Part shown: positions 43,153 to 53,130 of the stretch, piece by piece
How positions within the stretch are numbered: the stretch's first letter is position 1
Layout: every line of letters begins with the position of its first letter
NCBI GenBank assembly: GCA_032433765.1
Contig: JAVIAB010000160.1
Coordinates: 36,254,780-36,318,779, forward strand
DNA from: Megaustenia siamemsis
Lineage: Eukaryota > Mollusca > Gastropoda > Stylommatophora > Ariophantidae
DNA length: 64,000 bases
Reading direction: 5' to 3'
The notes under the pieces: generated by a model
Seen by the model: the letters and a program-made list of their open reading frames with translations, nothing else
What the model was told of the DNA's origin: nothing
The model's database searches: none
Position numbers and translations under genes: made by a program

Positions 43153-43779
43153 TTTGACCCACAATTAATGTTCACATCTCCATAAAACCCACGATGAGAG
43201 GATCGGATGTCATTGATATTAGACACTTGGACGACGTTCTTTCTGTCTGAAATCTACAAATCGAGTTGAAAAGAGTGGTGTAGCTTTGTCTTTAATATGG
43301 GTATGAGGAAGAAGTGTGAACTTTCAATACTTTTGAAAATGTGCTGCCGACATCCAGGGAGTGTCGATAATGTTCACAACAGCTTGTCTTTATTATAAAT
43401 TATACGCCAATGTCATTTGGTAATTATCATATTATTATTATTATTATTATTACAGTGATTTCTAAATTACAAATTAGGAGCCCGACCAACATATTTTTAA
43501 ATTACAAATAAAATATTTTTCTCGGAGGTGTAAATCCAGAAAGTTTATGAAAACGCGTTCCGGCTGGGATGAAAATCTTGATTATAATTATGTTAAAACT
43601 TGCACAACACTCAAGGCAGACCCATAGCTCGATAATATCTTATGTTGATTTAGTAGCTGTCTTTTTTGTTCGTCAATGAAAAGATTACTTTTCTATGTGC
43701 CACAGTTTAGAGACTTCGGTTCAAAACATCCGACTGTGCCACGGCTATTTTTCTAGATTGAGTTTGCCTTCTTGACACT
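43153..43779. other. No gene seen
   Basis: Unique AT-rich sequence with a short (ATT)n run at about 43430-43452. Confidence 0.45.
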
Positions 43780-44290
43780 CTACTGTCTCCTACTTAATGT
43801 TCTCATACACGACCACGCAAGATTCTCCAGTCGCCTACTTAATTTTCTCCTGTACGACCATAGTGTACTCTACCGTCTCCTATTAGTGTTCTATACGACC
43901 ATAGAATACTCTACCAAAACCTGCTTAATGCTCTCATATACGATCATAGAACACTCTACCGTCTCCTACTTAATGCTCTCATATGCGACCATAGAACACT
44001 CTACCGTCTTCAACTTAATGTTCTCATATGCGACCTTAGAACACTCTACCGTCTTCTACTTAATGTTCTCATATGTGACAATAGAACACTCTACCGTCTT
44101 CTACTTTAATGTTCTCATATACGACCATAGAACACTCTACCGTCTTCTACTTAATGTTCTCATATACGACCATAGAACACTCTACCGTCTTCTACTTAAT
44201 GTTCTCATACACGACCCCAGAACTCTGTACCATCTCCTCTTCTTAATGTTCTCCTATACTACCATACACCACTCTACCGTTTCCTAATTA
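43780..44290. repeat. Minisatellite, 45-bp unit, about 11 copies
   Basis: Units have TAATGTTCTCATATACGACC then ATAGAACACTCTACCGTC. Divisible by three, hence the open 171-codon plus frame, which is an artefact. Outer units are the most diverged. Confidence 0.9.
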
Positions 44291-44439
44291 GTTCCACTAT
44301 ACGACAATACGACAATATGACCCCATACTGGCCAATGTTACGACATCGTTCAAACAATTACCGGTCTAAACGCAAACTAAGCGACGAATACAAAAAGGGG
44401 GGGGAAAAAGATACAAAGAAGAGAATCGTTTGGTAGAAA

Positions 44440-44680
44440 GTCAACAACTTCTTCATCACATGACACGGCGGTGGGGCACCAGTGTCAGAATTAGTCCACT
44501 TTCGCCATTTCTGTTTATCTTCAGTCAGTCTTTGCGAGTCTTTAAAGTCGAGGCCTGTTCATTCTTTGATGTTATCTTCCCATCTCTTTCTCTGCCTACC
44601 ACTCCTTCTCGCTCCCTTCACAGTTCCTTGCAGAATAGTCCAGATGATCGAGGTACGTGGCCAAACCATTAATCAACAAC
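44440..44680 (-). mobile_element. LINE J tail fragment
   Basis: The minus strand reads WFGHVPRSSG, then a GVVGREREMGR-type basic stretch, HQRMNRP, KNRQKWRK-type ending and DTGAPPP. It resembles the GKRRKGRQKKRWEDNIKEWT ending of a widespread LINE group, in weathered form. Confidence 0.55.
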
Positions 44681-44681
44681 A

Positions 44682-44765
44682 AACACGATAAACAACTGTA
44701 GAGATTGAAAACCCGTGGAGAGACATAATCACCTACGTCAGCAGGCACGGTGGTACTTAATGGTG
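44682..44765 (+). mobile_element. LINE A 3' terminus, short
   Basis: AACAACTGTAGAGATTGAAA, GGAGAGACATAATCACCTAC and CAGGCACGG, followed by TTAATGGTGACGG as an eroded (TGA)n tail. Confidence 0.7.
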
Positions 44766-44920
44766 ACGGCAAGGGAGATCAAGACCAAAAGGAGACCCCA
44801 CACTCCCTCCCACTCTCACTCAGATAATAAAGAGGGAAGATCTATAACAAAATGACAAAGTGGTTTAGAAAACAAAGAGGCAGAGAAGTAGTGAAATACT
44901 TAAAAGACAGATGTCTTAAA
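44766..44920 (+). repeat. Repeat E copy 2
   Basis: Match to 31251-31428 through AGATCAAGACC, CCCTCCCACTCTCACTCAG and GAAGTAGTGAAATACTTAAA. It begins exactly after a LINE A tail. Confidence 0.65.
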
Positions 44921-45371
44921 TTACGTTGTGGCTTCAGCTCGCAGCTGCTTGCCTGGTTCCGCTCCTTGTGTTGGTGTTCAACTTCCCAACCACAGATACC
45001 GGTTAGGATTTCCATGTCTTCGCATCCATCAACATCCGTTTTCCAGCTATCCTGCCTTCAGGCATGTTTTAGTCGCAGAAGACAGGAAACAGGCGCGCAA
45101 GATGGCTGCTTCTTGTAAGAAGCGTTTTATAAACAAGTTCTGTAATTACGATCCTCAGTTATGTACGAGGGAAGAGTAATTCTTCTTTGTTTGGGAGCCC
45201 AGAATAAACGTTACCAGTTCATTAAAGCCCCCGAGATATTGCCAAACACACATATTGACATCATTACACTGATGTTCATGTTTTTATTTCGTTATTTCTC
45301 ATAAGATAGTCAGTTACTATGGTGTGAAAGGCATTTGGTTCGTGGGACCGAACATCAAACAATCAAGCAGA
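44921..45371. other. No gene recognised; GC-richer part at 44925-45125
   Basis: Contains GGTTAGGATTTCCATGTC and GAAGACAGGAAACAGGCG, which look repeat-like, and two overlapping open plus frames. None has a motif I know, and the adjoining LINE and repeat E pieces suggest more retroelement debris. Confidence 0.3.
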
Positions 45372-45768
45372 AATGATGATCATCATCATCGAGTGCTATC
45401 TCCGCAACGAAGGTTGGTTACCATGGATCGCCATTCCACTTTGATGGTGCAGGTTGTCATAGATTGATTTGTCAATCTTTTGATGTTACTCGTCCATGTT
45501 AGTCTTGGTCTGCCTCTGCCTCTTTTACCTTGTATTTTCCTTTCCAATATTACTTTTAGTAGGCTGTTGTGTCTTTTAACGTGTCCCAAAAATGTCATTT
45601 GTCTTGTCTTAATTGTATTTAGAAGTTCTCTTTTTATTTTTAGTTGTTTTAAAACTTCATCGTTTGTTTTCTTTTCTTTCCATCCAATTCTACCTATTCT
45701 TCTGTAAACCCACATTTCAAAGGCTTCAATTTTCTGTCCTGTTTTCTTGTCTAATGTCCATGTTTTAG
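45372..45768 (-). mobile_element. LINE B tail, antisense
   Basis: The minus frame 45715-45386 reads MWVYRRIGRIGWKEKK, FLGHVKRHNS and GKRGRGRPRLTWTSNIKR, open for 109 codons, followed by the family terminus and a (CAT)n tail on the plus strand. Best-kept family B tail in the window. Confidence 0.87.
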
Positions 45769-45988
45769 ATCATTCATTTCTAAATAACAGTTGTCTTATC
45801 CTACTTCGTGACATTGACCACGAATCAAGGAAAGCAACAACTAGCCTTAATATGTCACAAATTGCACTGAAGTACTAGCACATCAATCTTCTATCATTCT
45901 ATATATTCAACATCCATTCTTTCTCTGTATTAATCGAACTGAAGTGATTTTAATAAGCCACCTCCAGCTCCATTTTTTTTTTTTAAGG
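45769..45988. other. No gene seen
   Basis: Short unique interval before the SINE. Confidence 0.4.
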
Positions 45989-46235
45989 GAGCCGCGATAG
46001 CTCAGTGGTTAGTGAACTGGACTACAAAGGACAAGAGGTAGGGTTCGATCCCAACCGACGGCTTCCGGTTCACCTTTAATGGGTATCGGATTTTTTTCTG
46101 GGAAAGTAAAGTGGCACGGACGTAATACCGACCATATTACCCCAAAAATCATGTGCTGAAGGTCTGTAAAATTTATGGTCACTAACACCATATTCCCTAT
46201 ACGCCACTTGGCGTGAGGGGGGTACTTTACTTTTT
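45989..46235 (+). mobile_element. SINE S1 copy 2
   Basis: Head GCGATAGCTCAGTGGTTAGT with B-box GGGTTCGATCCC, body with CGACGGCTTCCGGTTCACC, TTTTTCTGGGAAAGTAAAG and ATATTCCCTATACGCCAC. Both polymerase III boxes are perfect or nearly so. The 3' end runs into GTACTTTACTTTTTAC. Confidence 0.87.
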
Positions 46236-46974
46236 ACTACCCCCTTTTTTACTTTAATTTTTTTTAAAGTCGGCCATTTATTTTTGACAACTCTTATTAT
46301 CCTTCCGAATTCTCCTAGGTGTAGTGCTGTGCTGCAACAAATGATACAATATAAACTTTCATTTGGTGGTCATTGTGCTCTAACATAACCTTGACCACTT
46401 GGTCTCAAGTTGAACAGGTCGTGCTTTGCAGACGTCAGACGTCCACGACAACAACACATTTTATCACTTCGCGCTGTTCATAGGTATCCTGCGTCTCGTT
46501 CCCCACGTGTGGCCCATACTTTCATCAATATGTTCACTATTCATTACTATAGTCCGTTTCATAACTCGTGCCCAACTTTTAAAATCGATATCTTTTTAAC
46601 CGCTTTTTGTAAGTTCTTCAATATTTGCATGTAAAGTTATAATGATAACAGCTAGTTACAATAGCAGTAGAGTTATAATGATTATATGACCCAACAGGGA
46701 ATTAATTTCATTTAAAAAAAACATTTGGTTATTATTGTTGCTTATTTGATTTATATAAATTTATAACGACCCATTGATGTAGAAAAAACTTAATGTTTAC
46801 AGTATTTTAAGCTAAAAATAGCGAGTAAAAATCCATACATGGTCAAACTGACGTGTTTGCACGCTTTCAACGTGGGTTTTCTGACACAATTAGACACATG
46901 TAAAAAATACGAGATTATTGTGTGTTCCATTTCCGTTCATTCAGCGGCGCAGACGTGGAACGATAACATTTATC
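46236..46974. other. Region upstream of the transposase; no gene seen
   Basis: Mostly unique. It presumably contains the left end of the transposon that carried the transposase, but I could not find a convincing terminal inverted repeat pair by eye. Confidence 0.4.
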
Positions 46975-48250
46975 ATGAGTCTTAAAATGAAATTCTGCAG
47001 TTTACAAAACATCGCAATAAAAATGTATGGCTATTTTTGCAAAGAGGCTAAACGAGGAAGATTATTTCATTCTTTAGAAAACCATGAGAATAGGACAAGA
47101 CACATTTTGGATTTATCTAAACGGTCATTTAATCGCTGGATTCAAGCACGTGACCGTCAATGTTCCAAATATACAAAATCACAAGGAAGAGCAAAAATGT
47201 TGGATAATTTCGACAGTGAACTTATTAGAAGTGAAATTCGCAAAATGTTGGGTATGAATGAAACTGTTACAATAAGAAAATTAAAAGTATCGCTGAAAAA
47301 GAACAACAGTATTGAAATATCAAAGTCTACATTATGGAGGAATGTGAGAGCTGCACGCTTTACATTCAGAAAGTATTCCAATGGACGAAACATCATCTGT
47401 GAGAAGCCACATATAGTAGTCATGAGAAGCAAGTACTTACGTGAAGTAAAAGAGGTGCGCAAGCAAGGTTATGATATTGTGTACTTGGATGAAACATGGA
47501 TCAATGCTCACCACACTAACCAAAGGGAATGGCAGTCATCAGATGGAAAGATTAAGAGATTAATACCTAGCAGCAAAGGACAGCGCTTGATAATTGCTCA
47601 TGCAGGTAGTCGACAACATGGACTAATACAGAATGCAGAGCTCATTTTTCTTTCAAAATCCATAGACAATCGGGATTATCACTCTGAGATGAATGGTCAC
47701 ATATTTAGACATTGGATTGAAAATTCTGTTCTCCCATCACTAGATCGACCATCTTACCTAATAATGGACAATGCAGCGTACCACAAAATTGTTGCACTTG
47801 AAGATAAAGTCCCGACGTCATCCAGTACAAAAGATGCTATTAAGATATGGCTCACAAAGGAGCACATACAATTTAATAACATGTACTTGAAACCTGAATT
47901 ACTATCTCTAGTAAAGCAAAAACAAAGACAAAGATTTTTCAAATAGATAAGATTATACAAGAGCACGGTCATATAAGTTTGAGGCTGCCACCTTACCATG
48001 CTCATTTAAATCCAATAGAACTAATCTGGCAAAATTAAAAGGACAAGTGGCAGATGAAAATACAACATTCAAAATATGCGATGTAAAGACTCTTGCTAAT
48101 CTCGCTTTATTAAATATAGACAAAGATTATTGGGCTAAATGTGAAGACCACGTCTTAAAACAGGAAGAGGAATATTGGAAAAATGATGGTTTGTGGAATG
48201 TTCAACCCCAAACAGTTATTAATCTTTTAGACTCGTCTGATTCAGAATGA
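46975..48250 (+). pseudogene. Tc1/mariner-like transposase of the long-spacer (DD82E-like) type
   Basis: From the ATG at 46975 (MSLKMKFCSL) the frame has an N-terminal helix-turn-helix region (LDLSKRSFNRWIQ), a second winged-helix-like stretch (KSTLWRNVRAARF) and the DDE nuclease: first Asp in VYLDETWINAHHT (residue about 172), LIIAHAGS, then the second Asp in LIMDNAAYHK (about 265). After a frameshift at the T5 run 47935-47939 it continues KIIQEHGHISLRLPPYHAHL and NPIELIW, which holds the third acidic residue; a second frameshift at the A4 run 48031-48034 leads to KGQVADENTTFK and the stop at 48250. Spacing between the second Asp and the Glu is about 82-83 residues, against 34 in classical Tc1; this fits the group I know as Sailor (DD82E). 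Cut-and-paste transposition into TA would be its role. Both breaks are one-base losses in homopolymers. Confidence 0.85.
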
Positions 48251-48308
48251 AAGTGTATAGCCCCCACAATGTTGGTCCCTATATTACCTTAAATTAGTTC
48301 AACAAACG

Positions 48309-48324
48309 GTCCTTTTCAGGACCA
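48309..48324 (+). promoter_or_regulatory. Histone-mRNA-type 3' stem-loop, orphan
   Basis: GGTCCTTTTCAGGACC is a perfect 6-bp stem with a TTTC loop and fits the metazoan histone consensus GGYYYTTYTNARRRCC at every position. It is preceded by AACAAAC and followed by ACACAAC, close to the usual A-rich flanks. In replication-dependent histone mRNAs this hairpin binds SLBP and directs non-polyadenylated 3' end formation. No histone coding sequence was found within several kilobases on either strand. A purine-rich downstream element is at best weak (ATGAAAATTGG). Confidence 0.65.
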
Positions 48325-49040
48325 CACAACTATGAAAATTGGACATACAGGTATACCTTGATATTATCGTCCGTCCTCGAACTGAGCAGACAATAATTCT
48401 GCTGGTGTTTTGTCTTATCCAGTTATTTCCCCATTACGGCCACGCCTTTACCTAGTGAAAATTAATCATAGACCAGCAACTACGGTAATTTCTATTCTTT
48501 AGGGCTTCACAATTTATAATTTTGACAAACATCAAAGAAATTCGCCGCTTTAAGAAAACTGCAGCTGCAAGATATTTGTTAAATATACATTTAAAGGGTC
48601 TTTTGCATTCTAATAACATTTGGAAAATTTCAACAGTTTTTAACAAACGGTTAGAGAGTAATAGCGTTTTGAAGTTGGGTACATGATTTGAAACGAACTA
48701 TAGATTGTTCTTCTTTGACAACATTATTACTTCCTTCTAAAGTCAAATGATTAAAATCCACAGACTGACTTCCGTCACGCCGTGAGCGTGGACATTTAAT
48801 GAACATAGTGATGTGGTCTTTTTCATTAAGTTGATGATGTGCAGTAGTTGTTTGTTCTAATTAATTGTTTATTGTAATTGTTTTGAGATAATTTTATCAA
48901 CACAACGTCAAAATATCTTTCTTTAATGCAAAATAATGTGGGTACCCAAATAAGGATTGGTCAAGCCAGAAGTCAATCTATGGAGAGAAATTAACGCGAC
49001 ATTTAGTTAAGGTCTTCCTTAGGCAAGAACTACCTTATCC
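48325..49040. other. No gene seen
   Basis: Unique sequence between the stem-loop and a LINE B tail. No exon or repeat recognised. Confidence 0.4.
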
Positions 49041-49043
49041 AAG

Positions 49044-49268
49044 TGAAATTTTTGGGACATGTTAAAAGACACAACAGCCTACTAAATGTAATATTGGAAG
49101 GGAAAATACAAGGTAAATGAGGCAGAGGCAGATCAAGATTAACATGGACAAGTAACATCAAAAGATGGTCAAGTCAATCTATGACAACCTGCACCACCAA
49201 AGCAAGAAACGGAGTGGAATGGCGATCCATGGTAGCCAACCTTCGTTGCGGAGACGGCACTCGATGAC
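49044..49268 (+). mobile_element. LINE B 3' end
   Basis: AAATTTTTGGGACATGTTAA, GAGGCAGAGGCAGATCAAG and the terminus GGTAGCCAACCTTCGTTGCG, GCACTCGATGACG. 225 bp remain, 5'-truncated. Confidence 0.85.
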
Positions 49269-49289
49269 GTGAAAAGATCACGAAACACC

Positions 49290-49395
49290 ACTTAAGTAAA
49301 GAAAAAAGGAATGAAAGAGAGAAGAAAAAGAAAGAAAGAAAAAGAAGGAGAGAAAAAACGAAAGAACGTAAGAAAGAAAGAAAGAAAGAAACTCC
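49290..49395. repeat. Polypurine run, AAAG type
   Basis: About 100 bp of almost only A and G, directly following a LINE B end. Confidence 0.8.
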
Positions 49396-49489
49396 TATCT
49401 TGCTTTCAACGAAGTTCTTGCTTAATGAAATGAATTTACTAACTACCGTCAAATTAAACCATTCATCAAATCGTTTCTTTCAATCTGGT

Positions 49490-49788
49490 AAGACAAAAAG
49501 GATCAGGTCATCCTATTTTGCCTACGCACTGGCCACAATAGAATGAGGAATCACATGTTCACCAAATTCAAAATGGGTACAGCTAGCCTATGTCACTGTA
49601 CACTGGACAATATGACTACAAAACAAGTTCTACAGTATTGCTCCCAGTACACAGACTTGAGAAGAGCAATGTGGTCCACACCCACCTCCCTGGAACATGT
49701 ATAACTATATGGGGCATTCCAATCGCTTAAACAGACAGCTGACTTCATCAGAGAGTCTGGAATCCTACTCTGATTGAGTCTTGATCGC

Positions 49789-49838
<50 letters not shown>
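49490..49838 (+). mobile_element. LINE G C-terminus with (AG)n tail, copy 2
   Basis: Reads QVILFCLRTGHNRMRNHMFT, KFKMGTASLCHC, VLQYCSQYTDLRR and LKQTADFIRESGI. This is the same C-terminal region as in the intact LINE (RLRTGHNRLHSHMY, knuckle) but a different lineage. The 3' UTR TGATTGAGTCTTGATCGCAG leads directly into (AG)n at 49792-49838. Stops and frameshifts present. Confidence 0.83.
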
Positions 49839-49846
<8 letters not shown>

Positions 49847-50456
49847 ATCTATTCAACCTAACTAGAACCTGTAACATTCTACATAATAAAATGACACTAA
49901 TAATAGAATATTGCTGACAAAAATATACTAATCAAATTTAAAGAAGGACGGAAGTAAAAATAAATTAGTTTTACAGGAAACAAAGATTCCGGCACATTCC
50001 GTCGAACAGTCTGAACAGATTTGTTGATGATAACTTTCCGTGAAGGTAACGAATTTACCTGGGATTCCAAACCGTTAAAGTCACAACAAAATGGTTGCAA
50101 CAGCAACAAGTGAATAAACAGCAAACTACTTTTGGTGCTGATTTCTAGGCTAATGGAATATTGTCATTTCTTCTTATTTTCATTTGTAGATCTTAAATCA
50201 TCATAGTAGATGATAGTAAGTCATGTAGATCTTTATTTGTAGATCTTAGATCTTCATAGTATATCATAATAGTTCATATAGATCTTCATTTGTAGATCTT
50301 AGCGTTGTATTATGTTATGCGCCTTTTTGTCTACATCTTTCATCTCTAGCATGCACTAAGAAAATCTTTCCCAACTTGTTGGCATTGTTGAAAGGCAGTA
50401 GTTGTTTGTGGTCAAGAGTTGTCTCCTCTATTTAAAAAAAAATCTTATCCGAATAA
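49839..50456. repeat. Mostly empty; small AGATCTT repeat at 50176-50302
   Basis: Three to four imperfect units with TCATTTGTAGATCTTA and TCATAGTA. Otherwise no feature. Confidence 0.6.
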
Positions 50457-50506
50457 CGAGACTTCACTACCAGCGTTAACAATTGTCTTGCCAGATTAAC
50501 GAGACC
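50457..50506. repeat. Left 50-bp direct repeat around R1 copy 2
   Basis: CGAGACTTCACTACCAGCGT and following bases match 51571-51620 at about 45 of 50 positions. Taken as a target-site duplication. Confidence 0.75.
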
Positions 50507-51570
50507 GTTTCCATGATGGCGGAACTAAGTCACGTTCTCTCGATCGCTGCAGAAATTGCTTTGGAATCTGATCAATTTCGGCTTTCCGTTGCAATTTTCT
50601 GCATTCAAGTTCTGATGATGTTCTACTTATCATATCTACGCCAATGAATTGGCGTTGCACGCACGGCAATACTCCGTTTTGACAAATCAAGAGTTGTGAA
50701 TGCGACCTTCCACCGTCTAGTGTTGATCTGCGTTTAACGTCACACTGAATGCTGTTGACCGTTGATGGAGTTGTTCGCCGCAAGTTATTTACAATTTCCA
50801 ACGCATTAATGTGATGGGATCCGTCAAGTCAGCCGAAGTTTGATCTCTTTGGGGAATTTGCACCATGTTTTGTTCGTTGTAGACTGCATTCACTAGAGTA
50901 ATCATTAACCCATGGGCGCAGCCATTTTGTGCGTGCTACGTCATCATAATGGCTCATCGTGTGTCCCAAGACCGACCATGTGCTAATCTTGCGATCTGTT
51001 ATTTGGTGTGCAACTGGGATAATCTGACGACGGACTGTGTTTTGTATGTTCGTAGTTGGAGTCAAACACGATGTTCTGGCATCATCAAGCGCTATACATT
51101 TAAATACTATGACGATCATCATTTTCAGGAGGACGTGAACTTCCGGGCAATATGGTGGATAGGGGCAGGAACCATTGAAGGCTATGTCTGAAAAGTGTTC
51201 CTTGTTGCAGTTTCCTCATATTCCAAGTCCGGCTTGTTGCAGGAGCTACTGAGTTGAGTGCTCTGTGCACACCTTGAGCTGTGTGTTTCATCCGTTTTGA
51301 TCATGTTCCGATATTCCAATTGTTTACGATGAATACTGATATCGTATGACAGAGAACAGTTGGCCATGTTCACTTTCTGTGCGGTTTCGCTTTATGTCTT
51401 TTGGCGTGTGCTGAGACTGCTATGATGGGGACTACAGCTACCTTTCTTTGTTTGGGAGATGAGTTATTAATTCGGATGATTGCACTGGCACGGGCGGTTG
51501 AGTAATTATGGATTTTAATTCGTTTGCAGCGATACCGGGGCCTTCCATAACCAAACCAAACCAAACCAAA
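50507..51570 (+). mobile_element. Retroposon R1 copy 2, full length
   Basis: The longest R1: from ATGATGGCGGAACTAAGTC to GCGATACCGGGGCCTTCC followed by the tail ATAACCAAACCAAACCAAAC. It is bracketed by 50-bp direct repeats. The simple-sequence 3' tail and the duplication mark it as a retroposed element. I find no conserved ORF and no tRNA boxes, so it is non-autonomous, perhaps an untranslated-region derivative of an unknown LINE. Internal blocks GGTGGATAGGGGCAGGAACC and TTTCATCCG are shared with the two truncated copies at 58.2 and 60.7 kb. Confidence 0.8.
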
Positions 51571-51620
51571 CGAGACTTCACCACCAGCGTTAAAAATTGT
51601 CTTACCAGAGTAACAAGACT
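51571..51620. repeat. Right 50-bp direct repeat around R1 copy 2
   Basis: Follows the AACCA tail directly. Mate of 50457-50506. Confidence 0.75.
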
Positions 51621-51654
51621 TACTGCTGTTTCTTTGGTACCATTCTCTCTTAAT

Positions 51655-52115
51655 ATATATGTATATATATATTTATATTGTGTTTTCTCCTCGACCGTTT
51701 GACACCATTCCCTCCCTATATGTATTTATTTTGTGTTTTCTCCTCGACCGTTTGGTACCATTCCCTCCCTATATGTATTTATTTTGTGTTTTCTCCTCGA
51801 CCGTTTGGTACCATTCCCTTCCTATATGTATTTATTTTGTGTTTTTCCTCGACCGTTTGGCACCATCCTCTTCCCATATATATATTTATATTGTGTTTTC
51901 TCCTCGACCGTTAGGCACCATTCTCTCCCTATATGTATTTATTTTGTGTTTTCTCCTCGGCTGTTTGGCACCATTCTCTCCCTACATGTATTTATATTGT
52001 GTTTTCTCCTCGACTGTTTGGCACCATTCTCTCACTATATGTATTTATATTGTGTTTTCTCGTTGATAGTTTGCCACCATTCTCTCACTGCATGTATTTA
52101 TTTTGTGTTTCTGCT
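51655..52115. repeat. Minisatellite, about 53-bp unit, 8-9 copies
   Basis: Units contain TATGTATTTATTTTGTGTTT, TCTCCTCGACCGTTTGG and CACCATTC. Indels shift the frame between units, so all three plus frames are open in turn (YLFCVF..., not genes). Confidence 0.92.
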
Positions 52116-52984
52116 AGTTTCGGTGAATCTAGGAGCTATTGACTGGGATCACACCGGGCCTTCAATGCTGGGTAAAATTAGGAATCGTGGACTGAACACG
52201 ACATTTGTACCCTATCGATCACTATCATTTTACTAGTTTCATCAACGCTCAATCAAAGCTTTTCAAACATCAACGAATCGTATTGCTATTAGTGTGCACA
52301 ATTCCCTTCCAAGCAAGGCAAGCATGGATAATCAATATCCTTTAACTTTTGATGAAGTGTACACAAATTAAGTATTCCTGCTGCTAGCTGGCTATCTGTT
52401 CTCTTAACCTGTTACCATTAGTGCTAACTGACTAGATTTCTTTAAGTCGCTAACAAAATAAATCTTGTTATCAAATAAAGAGATTAGATTATGCAAGCAG
52501 ATTATCGAAACTAATTTAAATAATTTCTTGTTTTTAGAAAGAAAAAAAAGAAAAAAAACTAGGAGGATAAGAAACACTCGCACGAACAATTTCATGGAGG
52601 TCCGGATGTGAAGTTCGTAACTAACGAACAATTAACACATCTCTTGACTGGAAATGCGATATGATTGGATCATATGGCGGAGTGATCTTCCCTTAACAAA
52701 GATAGCCCTGGCTCTCATTATATAACCTCTGGCCTCTGTTTCCTAAATTAAATCAAGTGTGAGGGGACGGTGTGAGGTGGCAAAAAAAGCCTAACAGCAG
52801 CTGTAATAGGACACTGGAAGTGAGAGTTCGTCTTATCGTATCTTAGTTAAGGGAAGTTAGTGTTATCATTTGGAAACTACAAGCGGAAACGCACGAGATA
52901 AAATAATATTATCTAAAATTGTCACCTTATTCCCTCCCATATCCCTGGCTGCAATGCCACAGACCCACAGGTCATGTTGTATGC
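52116..52984. other. No gene seen
   Basis: Around 52265-52370 a frame reads FQTSTNRIAISVHNSLPSK, reminiscent of the extreme C-terminus of CR1/jockey-type LINEs (WNSLP), but too short to assert. Otherwise unique. Confidence 0.35.
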
Positions 52985-53130
52985 TATAAAACAACAAGAA
53001 TGATTCTCCAGTCTGTGGAACTTTTTCGCAGAGTGCTCAAAGTCTGGTCTACCCTATTTATCGCTACTGATACTGTTAACAGCCGAATTGGCCTTGATCT
53101 ACCTTTCTTTATTTTTCTCCTGGAGTCTAC
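52985..53130. repeat. Unique head segment duplicated with the 47-bp array
   Basis: CTATAAAACAACAAGAATGA to ATTATATCAATTCTTGCG is repeated almost exactly at 54441-54586, 1,456 bp further. It is not part of the 47-bp unit, so the duplication copied flank and array together. Confidence 0.9.

Noticed and set aside
46410..46634. Remnant of a histone gene upstream of the transposase, to explain the stem-loop
   Set aside because: I read both strands of 46240-46700 for H1, H2A, H2B, H3 and H4 motifs and found none.
52265..52370. CR1/jockey LINE C-terminus
   Set aside because: Only a VHNSLPSK-like snippet supports it; no upstream reverse transcriptase motif.
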